The notes under the pieces were generated by a model. It was not told the DNA's origin. It ran no database searches and saw nothing but the letters and a program-made list of their open reading frames with translations. A program made the translations under genes and the position numbers. From NCBI RefSeq assembly GCF_900155525.1, contig NZ_LT706952.1:132899-178307 (forward strand): DNA of 45,409 nt, given 5' to 3'. Below, piece after piece: positions 33,171 through 43,182 of this stretch. The DNA is from Mailhella massiliensis (GTDB lineage Bacteria > Desulfobacterota > Desulfovibrionia > Desulfovibrionales > Desulfovibrionaceae). How positions within the stretch are numbered: the stretch's first letter is position 1; each line of letters starts with the position of its first letter.

Positions 33171-33944
33171 ATGCCTGCGGATATGGTTCGAGTCGGCCGT
33201 CTGGATATAGGCGGGGGCAGTCCCCGCATCATCGTTCCCCTTACGTCTTCCACCATGGAGGGCCTGCGCGAGGAGGCGCGGAAGCTCCGTTCTCTGCCTG
33301 CGGACATGGCGGAATGGCGGGTGGACATGTTCGGCGCTCCCGCCCCTGTGGATGAAGGAGCCGTGAAGGAGGCCCTGCGCATGCTGCGCGGGGAACTTTC
33401 CGTGCCGCTTCTGGCCACCTTCCGCACCACGGATGAAGGCGGAAAGCGCCCCCTCGACGCGGAAGACTACGCTCCGCTCTGCGCTTTGCTGTGCGAAAGC
33501 GGCCTTGTCGACCTTCTGGACGTGGAGGCCTTCTTCCGTACCGGAGAGGCAAAGGACATCATAGCCCGCGCCCATGCCTGCAACGTGCCCGTGGTGGCCA
33601 GCAATCACGATTTTCACGCCACGCCCGGGAAGAAGGAAATCGTGCGCCGCCTGCTCTTCATGCAGGAAGAACTGGTGGCGGACATCGCCAAGATCGCCGT
33701 CATGCCGCAAAGTCCGGCCGACGTGCTCACCCTGCTTTCCGCCACGCAGGAGGCCTTTGCCCGGGCAAGGCGCCCCCTCATCACCATGAGCATGGGGCCG
33801 CTCGGCGTCATCAGCCGCGTGAGCGGGCGCTTCTTCGGCAGCGCCGCCACCTTCGGCGCGGCGGAGAGGGCCAGCGCTCCGGGGCAGATGGATGTTGCCG
33901 CCCTCCATGCCGTGCTCGAGGCGCTGGAGGGCGCTTCCCGCTGA
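33171..33944 (+). CDS. aroD: 3-dehydroquinate dehydratase, type I
   Basis: Third step of the shikimate pathway. 257 residues from ATG 33171 (AGGA 8 bp upstream); the frame is open further upstream without homology. Type I motifs: RIIVPLTSSTMEGLREEARKL, MAEWRVDMF (EWRxD), the general-base His in VVASNHDFHATPGKKEI, the Schiff-base Lys in ADIAKIAVMPQSPADVLTLL, and the C-terminal MSMGPLGVISRVSGRFFGSAATFGAAERASAPGQ. The 299 bp before it have no other gene. Confidence 0.94.
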   Translation: MPADMVRVGRLDIGGGSPRIIVPLTSSTMEGLREEARKLRSLPADMAEWRVDMFGAPAPVDEGAVKEALRMLRGELSVPLLATFRTTDEGGKRPLDAEDYAPLCALLCESGLVDLLDVEAFFRTGEAKDIIARAHACNVPVVASNHDFHATPGKKEIVRRLLFMQEELVADIAKIAVMPQSPADVLTLLSATQEAFARARRPLITMSMGPLGVISRVSGRFFGSAATFGAAERASAPGQMDVAALHAVLEALEGASR

Positions 33945-34036
33945 GTTTTGGGGAGCCTGCCCTCCCCGTGCCGGGAAGCGGAGCGCGTGCCTGCTGCGGC
34001 AGGGGCGTGCCTTCCGGGCGGGCGATGGTTTTTTTC

Positions 34037-34063
34037 AGGGAGGATTTCCTCCCTTTTCTTTTT
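34037..34063 (+). terminator. intrinsic terminator after aroD
   Basis: AGGGAGGA-TT-TCCTCCCT followed by TTTCTTTTT. The rest of the 512-bp gap to dnaK holds GC-rich sequence; an ATG at 34079 behind AAGGAG opens a frame of low-quality Arg/Gly-rich sequence that I do not call. No clear heat-shock promoter was identified in 34330-34440. Confidence 0.8.
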
Positions 34064-34456
34064 AAGGAGCGTTCCGGCATGGGGCGGGCGGGCATGTCCC
34101 CCTTGCGCCATGGAGCGGGATTCCGCCGGCTTTGCCGGAAGAAGAGATGCGGAACGCGCCGCTCCCACGCTTCGGCAGGCTTTCTCCTGCCGCCCGGCCC
34201 TGGGAGAAGGCCGAACGGCCTTTTGGGGGCGGGAAAGGCGGAGAGGGGCCTTCTCCCCGGGGCCGGGGAAGGGCGGGCCGGGGTCCTGCATGGCGCAAAA
34301 AAGGCGAAATCCGGGCCGCACGGGGCGATTTTTTCAAAAAAGTTGTCTTTCCCCCCCTAGACGGAGAACAAAACGGAATTACCTATTGCCTGTAAGCGAG
34401 CGCGCCGGACGGCGCCCCTTACCCCAACCAAGCAAGAATTGAGGAGGAAATATAGT

Positions 34457-36361
<1,905 letters not shown>

Positions 36362-36391
36362 GCCCTCCGGCTGACACCAGACCACACATAC

Positions 36392-36425
36392 GGCCCCGTC
36401 TCCTGAAAAGGAGGCGGGGCCTTTT
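36392..36425 (+). terminator. intrinsic terminator of dnaK
   Basis: GGCCCCGTCTCCT-GAAA-AGGAGGCGGGGCC, 13 bp with one T-G pair and a stable GNRA-type tetraloop, then TTTT. The remaining gap to 36843 shows no gene on either strand. Confidence 0.92.
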
Positions 36426-36843
36426 CGTATGCGCCTTCCGGCGGTGGAGCGCGGGGCGGACCGGCTTTTCTCTCCGGCAGGTCATGGTTTTCTTTCCCCC
36501 TGCGGAGAGCTCTCCGGCTCCCGTCCCGGGGAAAAAGAATGCGGAGAAAGTGCCGTACCGGCACGGATGAAGCGGCGTGACCGGCGCTGCCGTCTTTGAG
36601 GCGCGCCTCAGGATGCGGGGCTTTGCGCCTTCCGCCATTCCGGGCAGAGGGAAACGAAAGCCCGCAGAAGAAGCGGGCAGGCCCTCCCGGCGGGCCGCCT
36701 TTCTGCTGCGGCGCTTTGCCGCCGTGGGCGTCCGGCATGGACGGACAGGGGCGCGGAAGCTCCGCTTCGCGCAGGGGGACGGGGGCGGGAGAGACGGGCC
36801 TCTATGCGCCTTCCGGCCGCTTCGGGAGGGAAGGGCAAGGATG

Positions 36844-37272
36844 CTAGAAAAGGGCCAGATACGCCCCCACGAGCACGAGATAGCGGCAGAGCTTGGCCGT
36901 CAGGGTGAGGGCAAAGAAGGAGACGAAGGGTTCCCGGAGTACTCCTGCCGCAAAGGTGAGCGGATCTCCGATGAAGGGAACCCAGCTCAAGAGCAGCGAC
37001 CAGCGGCCGTAGGTGTGGTACCAGGTTTCGGCCTTGCGGAGCCTGGCTTCGCTTATGGGGAACCAGCGGCTGTGCAGAAAACGGTGGGAGAGGGAGCCCA
37101 GGTACCAGTTGAGGGCGGAACCCAGACTGTTGCCCAGGGTGGCCGTTCCCACAAGTCCCCAGAGGGAATGTTCCCCTTCGGCCACGAGCGCCACCAGCAC
37201 GGCTTCGGACTGTGCGGGAAAAAGCGTGGCGGCCAGAAAGGCCACGGCGAACATAAGGATATATTCCTTCAT
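36844..37272 (-). CDS. yqaA: YqaA/DedA-like small membrane protein
   Basis: 142 residues from ATG 37272; the frame is open upstream but the extra part is Arg/Pro-rich and unlike the family. Three to four membrane helices: about 3-30 (YILMFAVAFLAATLFPAQSEAVLVALVA), 38-58 (GLVGTATLGNSLGSALNWYLG) and the C-terminal hairpin (LLLSWVPFIGDPLTFAAGVLR, FVSFFALTLTAKLCRYLVLVGAYL). The G-D-P-L-T-x-x-A-G-x-x-R motif is the SNARE-associated/DedA signature. Family members are tied to membrane lipid or envelope homeostasis; the precise role is unknown. Confidence 0.9.
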   Translation of the reverse strand: MKEYILMFAVAFLAATLFPAQSEAVLVALVAEGEHSLWGLVGTATLGNSLGSALNWYLGSLSHRFLHSRWFPISEARLRKAETWYHTYGRWSLLLSWVPFIGDPLTFAAGVLREPFVSFFALTLTAKLCRYLVLVGAYLALF

Positions 37273-37404
37273 GGGGCGGAACGGAACGGCGGAAGCTGAG
37301 CGGAGCGGAGAAGGCGGGGGGCGGAGGAAGAAGCGCCGGGCATGGCGCGGCATGACCGGGGACAGAGCGGCCCCGTGAGGGGGCATTCCCGGTTCAGGCT
37401 GACG

Positions 37405-37433
37405 GAAAAAGGCCCGCAGCGGTTCTGCGGGCC
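37405..37433 (-). terminator. terminator of the OmpA-like lipoprotein gene
   Basis: GGCCCGCAG-AACCG-CTGCGGGCC then TTTTT on the minus strand, about 10 bp after the stop at 37443. Confidence 0.9.
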
Positions 37434-37442
37434 CTGCGGCTG

Positions 37443-38093
37443 TTACTGTACGGGGTTGATGCGGACTTCCACGCGGCGGTTCTGCTGGCGTCCGTATTCG
37501 GTGTTGTTGTCGGCAATGGGGGCGCTTTCTCCGTAGCCCATGGCGGAAATGCGCGAAGGCGAAATGCCGCGCTGTACCAGGGCGTTCTTCACGCTGTCGG
37601 CGCGGCGTTCGGAAAGCTGCTGATTGTAGGATTCCGAACCCGTGCTGTCGGTATGACCGATGACGGTGATGGTGGTCTGCGGATAGCGGGAGAGCACCTG
37701 CGCGATGCGGTCGATTTCGGAATACATGCCGGGGCGGATGGAGGAGGAGTTCACCGCAAAGGTGAAGTCGCTCTTGAAGGTGAGGGCGAGCGCGTCGCCC
37801 TGGCGCTGAACGGCGACGGCCTCGGAATTGGCCAGAGCCTGCCGCATGTCGCTTTCCTGATTATCCATCATGGCGCCGATGCCCGTTCCGGCAAGGCCGC
37901 CGATCACCGCGCCTGCGGCGGTGCCGATGAGGGTGGACTTGGTGTTGCCGCCGATGATCTGGCCGAGAATGGCGCCTGCGGCAGCGCCGCCGGCGGTGCC
38001 GTAGGCCGCGCCCTTGCCCGTGTTGCTCTGCATGGCGCAGCCGCTGCCGAGCATCAGGGTGGCGATGAGTCCGAGAGTGTAGATTTTTTTCAT
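37443..38093 (-). CDS. OmpA-family lipoprotein with glycine-zipper segment
   Basis: 216 residues. A lipoprotein signal (MKKIYTLGLIATLMLGSGC, lipidated Cys 19) leads to a Gly/Ala-rich double glycine zipper (about 27-76: GAAYGTAGGAAAGAILGQII, LIGTAAGAVIGGLAGTGIGA) likely to insert in or pack on the membrane. The C-terminal OmpA domain (about 100-214) has the peptidoglycan-binding set TVIGHTDSTGSESYNQQLSERRADSVKNAL and GYGESAPIADNNTEYGRQQNRRVEV, with Asp and Arg in place to bind diaminopimelate. Related proteins (YiaD type) tether the outer membrane to the wall. Confidence 0.93.
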   Translation of the reverse strand: MKKIYTLGLIATLMLGSGCAMQSNTGKGAAYGTAGGAAAGAILGQIIGGNTKSTLIGTAAGAVIGGLAGTGIGAMMDNQESDMRQALANSEAVAVQRQGDALALTFKSDFTFAVNSSSIRPGMYSEIDRIAQVLSRYPQTTITVIGHTDSTGSESYNQQLSERRADSVKNALVQRGISPSRISAMGYGESAPIADNNTEYGRQQNRRVEVRINPVQ

Positions 38094-38333
38094 GGCACGT
38101 CCTTCCTGTGCTTACCGTTCTGTAGGGAAAGGCAGGTTATTCCGTTCTTCCCCGATGCGGAGCCGGGGCCGGAAATATGACTCATCATAGCCGCGCCCAT
38201 GTGAAAAGGCAAATGTTTCCCTCACGGTACGGCGTTTTTCCGGCTCAGGAGCATGGGGGAAGCGTTTTTTTATCATGCGCTTTTTCGCCGTTTCTTTCGT
38301 TTTTCAGGAAAGCTTTCATAATATTGCAGCGCA

Positions 38334-38355
38334 GAAAGAGTTTGAAACGTGACTT
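38334..38355 (+). repeat. 22-bp direct repeat, copy A (promoter-proximal box)
   Basis: Begins GAAAGAGTTTGAAAC and ends GTGACTT; identical to 38655-38676, 321 bp away. GTGACT (38349-38354), 16 bp, TATAAC (38371-38376) make a plausible promoter, so the box covers the -35 plus upstream sequence. Confidence 0.7.
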
Positions 38356-38382
38356 GTGCCGCCCTCGGCGTATAACGGAATC

Positions 38383-38478
38383 ATTGAGGCCATCCCTCCC
38401 CCGGGTGGTCGGGAACTCTCCTCCTTTTTCCCTCATCCTTTTGCTCCGCCCGTCCGCATCCCTGCGGGCGGGCCTTTT
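38383..38478 (+). ncRNA. candidate small RNA 1 of a sibling pair
   Basis: Predicted start about 38383, 7 bp after TATAAC, and an end at the intrinsic terminator GCCCGTCCGCA-TCCC-TGCGGGCGGGC plus CTTTT (38448-38478), giving about 96 nt. The 5' part can fold as GGCCATCC / GGGTGGTC around a CTCCCCC loop. A pyrimidine-rich single-stranded stretch (CTCTCCTCCTTTTTCCCTC) precedes the terminator; both could pair with Shine-Dalgarno sequences. No protein-coding frame is convincing. Existence is inferred from the repeated promoter-to-terminator layout. Confidence 0.5.
38448..38478 (+). terminator. intrinsic terminator of candidate small RNA 1
   Basis: 11-bp stem (one T-G pair), loop TCCC, then CTTTT. 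No upstream protein gene on this strand needs it. Confidence 0.75.
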
Positions 38479-38654
38479 GTCGTCGACGTGTCATGCCTTC
38501 CTCCCGCGCCCGGCAACGGGGAGGCACGGCGTTTTGGGGCGGGCGTTTTTCTGCCGCATGGTGCGCCGGGAAGGAAGGCGGAAAAAGGCGACGCTCTTTT
38601 CCGCCCCTCCATGCCGTGCGGCGGGGTTTTGCCTTGCGAAGTGTTGCGGGAGGG

Positions 38655-38676
38655 GAAAGAGTTTGAAACGTGACTT
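38655..38676 (+). repeat. 22-bp direct repeat, copy B (promoter-proximal box)
   Basis: Identical to 38334-38355. GTGACT (38670-38675), 16 bp, TAGAAA (38692-38697) repeats the promoter layout of copy A. Positions after the -10 are also similar: GGAATC after A, GGAGTC after B. Confidence 0.7.
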
Positions 38677-38703
38677 TTTTCAGGCATTTTGTAGAAAGGA
38701 GTC

Positions 38704-38796
38704 GTGGAAAGTCATACCACGGAAACGGTTCCATACTCTCTTCTTTCTCTCCTCTTCTCAGTCGGCCTGTCCCTCCCGGACAGGCCGACTTTTTTT
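38704..38796 (+). ncRNA. candidate small RNA 2 of a sibling pair
   Basis: Predicted start about 38704 and end at the terminator 38760-38796, about 93 nt. A stem CGTGG / CCACG and a small GGAA-ACGG-TTCC hairpin lie near the 5' end. An unpaired pyrimidine tract (CTCTCTTCTTTCTCTCCTC) comes next and is followed by the terminator, the same order as in candidate 1. The pyrimidine tract has anti-Shine-Dalgarno character. No coding frame is credible. Confidence 0.5.
38760..38796 (+). terminator. intrinsic terminator of candidate small RNA 2, at the IS200 left edge
   Basis: AGTCGGCCTGTCC-CTCCC-GGACAGGCCGACT, a perfect 13-bp stem, with a T-run to 38796. IS copy 2 starts within or right after that run. 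Confidence 0.92.
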
Positions 38797-39490
38797 AAGA
38801 CTGAAAACTCCCCGCTATGCGGGGAGTTCCAAAAAGGCGAAGCCTTTACATAAGTTAAAAAAGGGGTTCCTTTGTGAGATAACCAGTTGTCTTGACTCGA
38901 AATCTATACACAAAGGAACCCAATAATGAATGACCAGAGTTTAAACCATACCCGTTGGAACTGCAAGTATCACATCGTTTTCGCTCCGAAATTCAGACGC
39001 AAGCTGGTATACGGAAGGTATCGCAGAACGATCGGCGAAATTCTGAGAAAACTGTGTGAATACAAAGGAATAGAGATAGTGGAAGCAAATGCGTGTGTGG
39101 ACCATATTCATATGTGCGTCAAGATTCCGCCCAAGTATAGCGTGGCGCAGATCATGGGGTATTTGAAAGGGAAGAGTTCTCTGATGATATTCGAGAGTTT
39201 TCCGCATCTGCGCTACAAGTTCGGCAATCGCTATTTCTGGTGTACCGGTTATTTTGTCAGCACGGTGGGAGTAAATGAGGCGACCATCATCAAATATGTG
39301 AGGGAGCAGGAAGAACGAGACAAAATAACAGACCAGTATAGCCTGGTAGAACGGCCCGTCAGCTCGTTTACGAGCAGCAGGAAATAACTCTTCGGCAAGA
39401 GTCGAGACAGAGCCCTCTTAAGAGGGCAGCCGGGTAACAGACCCTTATAGGGTCAAATCAAACCGCCCCTTGAAGGGGCGGTCCTGACTC
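38793..39490 (+). mobile_element. IS200/IS605-family element, copy 2
   Basis: Same 698-bp block and orientation as copy 1, 9.1 kb away. The two differences noticed are T for C in the leader (GTCTTGACTCG) and the His-to-Tyr codon change in tnpA. All subterminal hairpins are kept, including the leader stem (38864-38876 with 38909-38921). Near-identity implies recent transposition. Confidence 0.9.
38926..39387 (+). CDS. tnpA: IS200/IS605 family transposase TnpA, copy 2
   Basis: 153 residues, complete, HUH motif (DHIHM) and Tyr helix (IIKYVREQE) intact. It differs from copy 1 only at GNRYFWCTG (Tyr instead of His), which is outside the catalytic motifs. The ribosome site is again hidden in the leader stem. 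Confidence 0.95.
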   Translation: MNDQSLNHTRWNCKYHIVFAPKFRRKLVYGRYRRTIGEILRKLCEYKGIEIVEANACVDHIHMCVKIPPKYSVAQIMGYLKGKSSLMIFESFPHLRYKFGNRYFWCTGYFVSTVGVNEATIIKYVREQEERDKITDQYSLVERPVSSFTSSRK

Positions 39491-39673
39491 TTTCTCCGGC
39501 TGGGGCGCGTCCCCGGCGGGAATCCTTCCTGCGGGAAGGTGTGCGGAGCCTCAGGCCCGTGCTTTTGCGGAAAGAGGGAACCTTCCGCCCGGGGCGAGGA
39601 GGGGGAAGATTTTGGCGGATGCGTCATCTTTTCTCTTGCCAAATGAAGAGAATGGAGTCATATTCCCGCTGTT

Positions 39674-39749
39674 GGACCCGTAGCTCAGTTGGTAGAGCCC
39701 CCGGCTCATAACCGGATTGTCGTAGGTTCGAAGCCTGCCGGGTCCACCA
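39674..39749 (+). tRNA. tRNA with CAU anticodon (elongator Met, or Ile2)
   Basis: 76 nt including encoded CCA. Acceptor GGACCCG/CGGGTCC pairs fully; D arm GCTCAGTTGGTAGAGC; anticodon loop CTCATAA; T arm GTAGG-TTCGAAG-CCTGC. G1-C72 pairing excludes the initiator tRNA. Telling Met from lysidine-modified Ile needs a model search. Confidence 0.92.
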
Positions 39750-39759
39750 CCCCGTCAAA

Positions 39760-39799
39760 AAGGCCATGAAAGCACGCTGCTTCCATGGCCTCTTTTTTT
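39760..39799 (+). terminator. intrinsic terminator after the tRNA
   Basis: AGGCCATG ... CATGGCCT with an inner AAGCA/TGCTT extension, then seven T. The 39800-40187 gap after it holds no gene I can support. Confidence 0.88.
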
Positions 39800-40187
39800 A
39801 TGCTGTTTCTGAGGTAGAGGGCTTGGGGCGTTTCTTTTCGCTTACGGCCCTGTTTCAAGAACGGCTGAAGCCGAGGCTGTCCGGGGCAGTTTCTTCCGGG
39901 CCGCATGTTCGCGGAACGGGGGAAGGCTTCCCCCCGTGAAACGGCTGCGGGCAGTCCGCATCATGGTTATGCCTGCGGGCAGAAGCGGCTTCCGCCCCAT
40001 GGTTGCCTGCGCTTTCGCCCGCCCCTTTTCCGGGCCGCTTTCTGCGGCGTTCCGCGCCGGGAAGGCGGATAGGCGGCATGTTGCCGGAGGCAGGCGCCGC
40101 TTTCGGCATTGCCGCCCGTCGTTTCCTGCGGAAGGGGCGGGCGCGGGGCACAGTCATGCCCTCGGCGTGCCGCACGCAGGCGTCATG

Positions 40188-40934
40188 TCAGCGCCACAGC
40201 CCGGCGTCTATGCACAGGTTCTTGACCACGGCATTTTCGTTGCCCTGCAGCTTTTCGATTCTCTTTGTCCGGGTGCATTCCCATTCATCCACGGGGTCCT
40301 GCCTGCTCCAGGCCTCGAAAAGCCTTTTCTGCTGGCGGCTGAGGCGGAATTCGGGGTATTCCCCGTCCATGTAAAGCCCGGCGCGGGCCAGTTCGCCCTT
40401 GGCCTGCTGCGGCGGTTCAAAGCGGTTTCCCTCCACTTTGGCCGGGCAGGAGCCGAAGGCGGGGGCCGCTCCGGGCAGTTCGGAATACTGTTTGTTGCTC
40501 CGCACGGCGTTCACCGCTCCCACGGCGGGGAAGAGGTTGTACATGTCCGCCTGCATGAGCCGGTATTCGCGGCTGGCCTTTTCGGCGCATTTGCGGCCCC
40601 TGTAGGCCTTGCCCTTGCGGTCGACGCATACGGGGGAGCCTTCACGCCATTCGGGGAAGGCCCGTCCGAAGTTTTCCGCAGGAACGGCGTGTTCCCATTC
40701 CATGCGTTCGGCGCGCTGACGGTGCTTTTCCGTGGTAAAGCCTGCGGGCAGGCAGATGCGTTTGTCCTCATCGAAGGCATAGCCGCAGTACACGGTGACG
40801 CGGTGGTCGACGTACACCTTGTCCTCAAGCAGGCGCTTTGCCTTGGCAAAGGATTCGTTGCGTTCGTTTCCGGCCCCCGCCGCCATGCCGGGGACAGCCA
40901 TTGCCAGAAGCAGAAAGAAAAGGAATTTTTTCAT
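40188..40934 (-). CDS. secreted endonuclease I (EndA/NucM family)
   Basis: 248 residues. Signal peptide MKKFLFFLLLAMAVPGMAAGA. The nuclease core has RMEWEHAVPAENFGRAFPEW (the W-E-H-V-V-P-type catalytic His motif of beta-beta-alpha-metal nucleases), YNLFPAVGAVNAVRSNKQYSEL (R-S-N metal and substrate site) and GDVARA-like GELARAGLYM, all in family order. Cys pairs (YCGYAF, ICLP, VCVDRKG, KCAEK, CPAK, ECTR, CIDAG) suggest disulfides in the periplasm or outside. It likely degrades extracellular or imported DNA. The ribosome site is weak. Confidence 0.92.
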   Translation of the reverse strand: MKKFLFFLLLAMAVPGMAAGAGNERNESFAKAKRLLEDKVYVDHRVTVYCGYAFDEDKRICLPAGFTTEKHRQRAERMEWEHAVPAENFGRAFPEWREGSPVCVDRKGKAYRGRKCAEKASREYRLMQADMYNLFPAVGAVNAVRSNKQYSELPGAAPAFGSCPAKVEGNRFEPPQQAKGELARAGLYMDGEYPEFRLSRQQKRLFEAWSRQDPVDEWECTRTKRIEKLQGNENAVVKNLCIDAGLWR

Positions 40935-41033
40935 GCAGGGCACGATAGCCGATTCGGAAGGATAAAAAAAGCCTCGGCCGCACGCGGCCTTCCGTCGGCC
41001 GCGACCGCCCGGTTCCGGCAGGGAGAGCCGCCC

Positions 41034-41073
41034 GCAGGGGCGTGCCGCCTGCCGCAGGGGCGTGCCGCCTGCG
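41034..41073. repeat. tandem duplication of a 20-bp unit
   Basis: GCAGGGGCGTGCCGCCTGCC at 41034-41053 is repeated at 41054-41073 with only the last base changed. Non-coding; probably replication slippage. Confidence 0.8.
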
Positions 41074-41144
41074 GGCGCTGCCCGGCCGTACGCATTGGTT
41101 ATCGCTTGCCCGGGGGGGCGGCCCGGCGCTCTGCCGGGAAGACA

Positions 41145-41205
41145 CGAAAAACGCCCTTTCTGAGGCGGAGCAGCAGGGCCTGCGCTTCCGAAAGGGCGTT
41201 TTTCG
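41145..41205. terminator. bidirectional terminator with 16-bp perfect stem
   Basis: CGAAAAACGCCCTTTC (41145-41160) and GAAAGGGCGTTTTTCG (41190-41205) pair without mismatch around a 29-nt loop that can fold further (GCAGG/CCTGC). T-runs follow on both strands. On the minus strand it ends the ferredoxin-type gene. Confidence 0.8.
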
Positions 41206-41350
41206 CATGGTTTCGGCACGGTTCCGTACAGGGCGGGATGCGGGCCTTCGGCCCGGCCGGAGTTTTTCCCGGCAGTTTTTTCTGAACAGGCCTGCCTTGC
41301 GGCAGAGACGCCGCAGGGGCCGGACGGAGCGCGCTCCGCCCGGCATACGG

Positions 41351-42619
41351 TCAGATTTTTTCGCAGATTTTTTCGATGAAGCGGGACTTGAGCTGCTTCT
41401 GCGCCAGAGAACGCTTCACCGCGGGCATACGCAGGATGGAGCCGAGCACGCCCGCCAGCAGGCGGTGGCTGAAGAGCATGCGGTTGTCGAAGATGAGGTC
41501 CTGCAGGTTGCCGCGTTCCGTGGCCATGACCACGGCGCGGTGCGTGGTGTTGAGGGGCGTGATGGTGCGTTCCGGCCGGGGCACGAGGGTCAGGGCGCCC
41601 TTGGCGCAGCCGCGCGTGCACACGCCGCAGCCGAGGCACAGTTCCGCATTGAAGTCCACGCGGCGGGAGCCGTCTTCGCCCCGTACCATGGTCAGGGCGT
41701 TCACCGGGCACAGTTCGACGCAGCGGCCGCACTTCACGCAGGCCGATTCGTCCATGTGCATGATGAAGTTGGAATGGATGGTCTGCGTCATCTGGAAGCG
41801 CTTCACCGCGCCGAGAGCCTCGCAGCAGCAGCCGCAGCAGTTGCAGATGAAGTTCACGCCTTCGCGCACGTTTTCCCCGAACTGCACGAGATTGTGTTCC
41901 CATGCCTGATGCAGAAGTTCGAGGCATTCGCTCTTGCTCACTTCTCTGGCATGGCCGTGCTTGATGAGGGAATGGGCGGCGGTGTTGAACGTCATGCAGA
42001 TATCCATGGGCGCGTCGCAGGCGGTGCCGAGGTGCTGTTTCTTGTGGCGGCAGTAGCACATGCTTATGCCGCACTGGGAGGCCGTTTCAATGACGTGGGT
42101 GGCGCGTTCCCAGTCGAGAATCTCCATGGCGTAGGGTGCCTTCACCGTGGGTTCCTGCACGAAAACGCGGCCGAGGCCCGTATCGCCGGTGACGAAAAGC
42201 TCGCGCATGAAGTCTTCTTCCACGTTGATGTACTGGTTGAAGAGCTCGGCAAGGGTTTTCTGGTCCACGTCCTTTCTCACGCGCATCATGGAAAATTCAA
42301 AGAATCCGGCCATGGGCGGGGGCAGGCAGTACATCTGTTCGCCCTTCACGTCCATATCCACCAGCATGGCGCGGGAAGCGAGGTTGTCCAGAATCTTGTG
42401 CGCTTCCGTTTCCGACATGTTCCAGCGCTTTGCGGCGTCGGCAGCGGTAAAGGGCCGTATGGGCATCTGCGCCACAAGGTCGGCCTCTTTTTCCGTAAAG
42501 AGCATTTTGAGGATGGAGTAGAGCGTTTCCGATTCCGGCGCGCCCTGGGGGAAGCGGTTGAGTCTGTCGATCATCCGGCCGTAGGCGGATTGCTTTTCCA
42601 GCATGAGGTGATGTCCCAC
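41351..42619 (-). CDS. 4Fe-4S dicluster ferredoxin-type protein with winged-helix-like N-terminus
   Basis: 422 residues from GTG 42619, chosen because GAAGGAGA lies 5 bp upstream; an ATG six codons later is the alternative. Residues about 20-100 resemble a winged helix (FTAADAAKRWNMSETEAHKILDNLASRAMLVDM). The middle has Cys-rich segments: SMCYCRHKKQHLGTACD and a dense CNCCGCCCEAL. The C-terminal third holds two [4Fe-4S] motifs, CVKCGRCVELCPVNAL and CLGCGVCTRGCAKGAL. I recognise the architecture (related ferredoxin-type proteins occur in sulfate reducers) but no defined reaction. It probably accepts or passes electrons, perhaps with sensing ability. It is monocistronic, with a promoter at 42780-42807. 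Confidence 0.85.
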   Translation of the reverse strand: MGHHLMLEKQSAYGRMIDRLNRFPQGAPESETLYSILKMLFTEKEADLVAQMPIRPFTAADAAKRWNMSETEAHKILDNLASRAMLVDMDVKGEQMYCLPPPMAGFFEFSMMRVRKDVDQKTLAELFNQYINVEEDFMRELFVTGDTGLGRVFVQEPTVKAPYAMEILDWERATHVIETASQCGISMCYCRHKKQHLGTACDAPMDICMTFNTAAHSLIKHGHAREVSKSECLELLHQAWEHNLVQFGENVREGVNFICNCCGCCCEALGAVKRFQMTQTIHSNFIMHMDESACVKCGRCVELCPVNALTMVRGEDGSRRVDFNAELCLGCGVCTRGCAKGALTLVPRPERTITPLNTTHRAVVMATERGNLQDLIFDNRMLFSHRLLAGVLGSILRMPAVKRSLAQKQLKSRFIEKICEKI

Positions 42620-42779
42620 AAGAGTCTCCTTCGCATCTGGCGGATAAAGGGAAAGCGCGGCCGTGGGCGGTGTTTGCGGGAAAAGGAGCGCTGATTCTCT
42701 CTTTACGCCCGCAGCGGAGCATGAAAGCCCGGCACTCGTCTGTGTCGCTGTAAAATAATACCATGAAAATGACGGAACT

Positions 42780-42807
42780 ATTGTAGCGCGTTGCAGAGAA
42801 ACATCAA
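42780..42807 (-). promoter_or_regulatory. predicted promoter of the ferredoxin-type gene
   Basis: On the minus strand TTGATG (42807-42802), 16-bp spacer, TACAAT (42785-42780); start near 42773, leaving a leader of about 150 nt. The remainder of the 42620-43182 gap, up to the znuB terminator, contains no supported gene. Confidence 0.6.
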
Positions 42808-43112
42808 GAAGGGCTTCAGCGGAACAGAGCGGAAGGTATCCTCCCCGAACGGAGCACTTTGCCGAAGCCATGTATGCGGAGCGCGTATGCGCACCCGTTG
42901 CTTCGGGAAAAGGGGGCCGGAGGCTCCGGGCAGAAGGGCGCGGGCCCGCCCGTGATGTGGCGGAGTATGCGGCTTCGGCGGGCCTTGTACGAGGCGGAGG
43001 GGAACGGACGTCCGCCCTCTTTCCCGGCGTCGGAGAGGGCGGACGGGGGGCAGGCGTGTTCCCGGCGCGGCGCTGCGCTTCCGGCGTGCGGCCCGTTCCC
43101 TGCGGGGCAGAG

Positions 43113-43145
43113 AAAAGCCCCTCGGGCACGGCCTTCGGGGCTTTT
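43113..43145 (-). terminator. terminator of the znu operon
   Basis: AAAAGCCCC (43113-43121) and GGGGCTTTT (43137-43145) form a 9-bp stem with TTTT at the 3' end on either strand, about 38 bp after the znuB stop. Confidence 0.75.
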
Positions 43146-43182
43146 CGGCGGGGCGGGGCCCCGTTATGCGTTTTTTGCCGCC

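Noticed and set aside
34079-34360. ATG behind AAGGAG after the aroD terminator opening a frame of about 90 codons
   Set aside because: Gly/Arg/Lys-rich composition without recognisable structure; the spacing to the ribosome site is long and no family is suggested.
38177-38926. A + strand open frame spanning the two small-RNA modules
   Set aside because: Arg/Pro/Ser-rich sequence without a ribosome site, crossing two intrinsic terminators and the IS left end; non-coding RNA explains the region better.
39674-39799. tRNA 3' end as an integration site of a genomic island
   Set aside because: No integrase gene and no second copy of the tRNA 3' end were found in the window; the nearby IS200 does not use tRNA sites.
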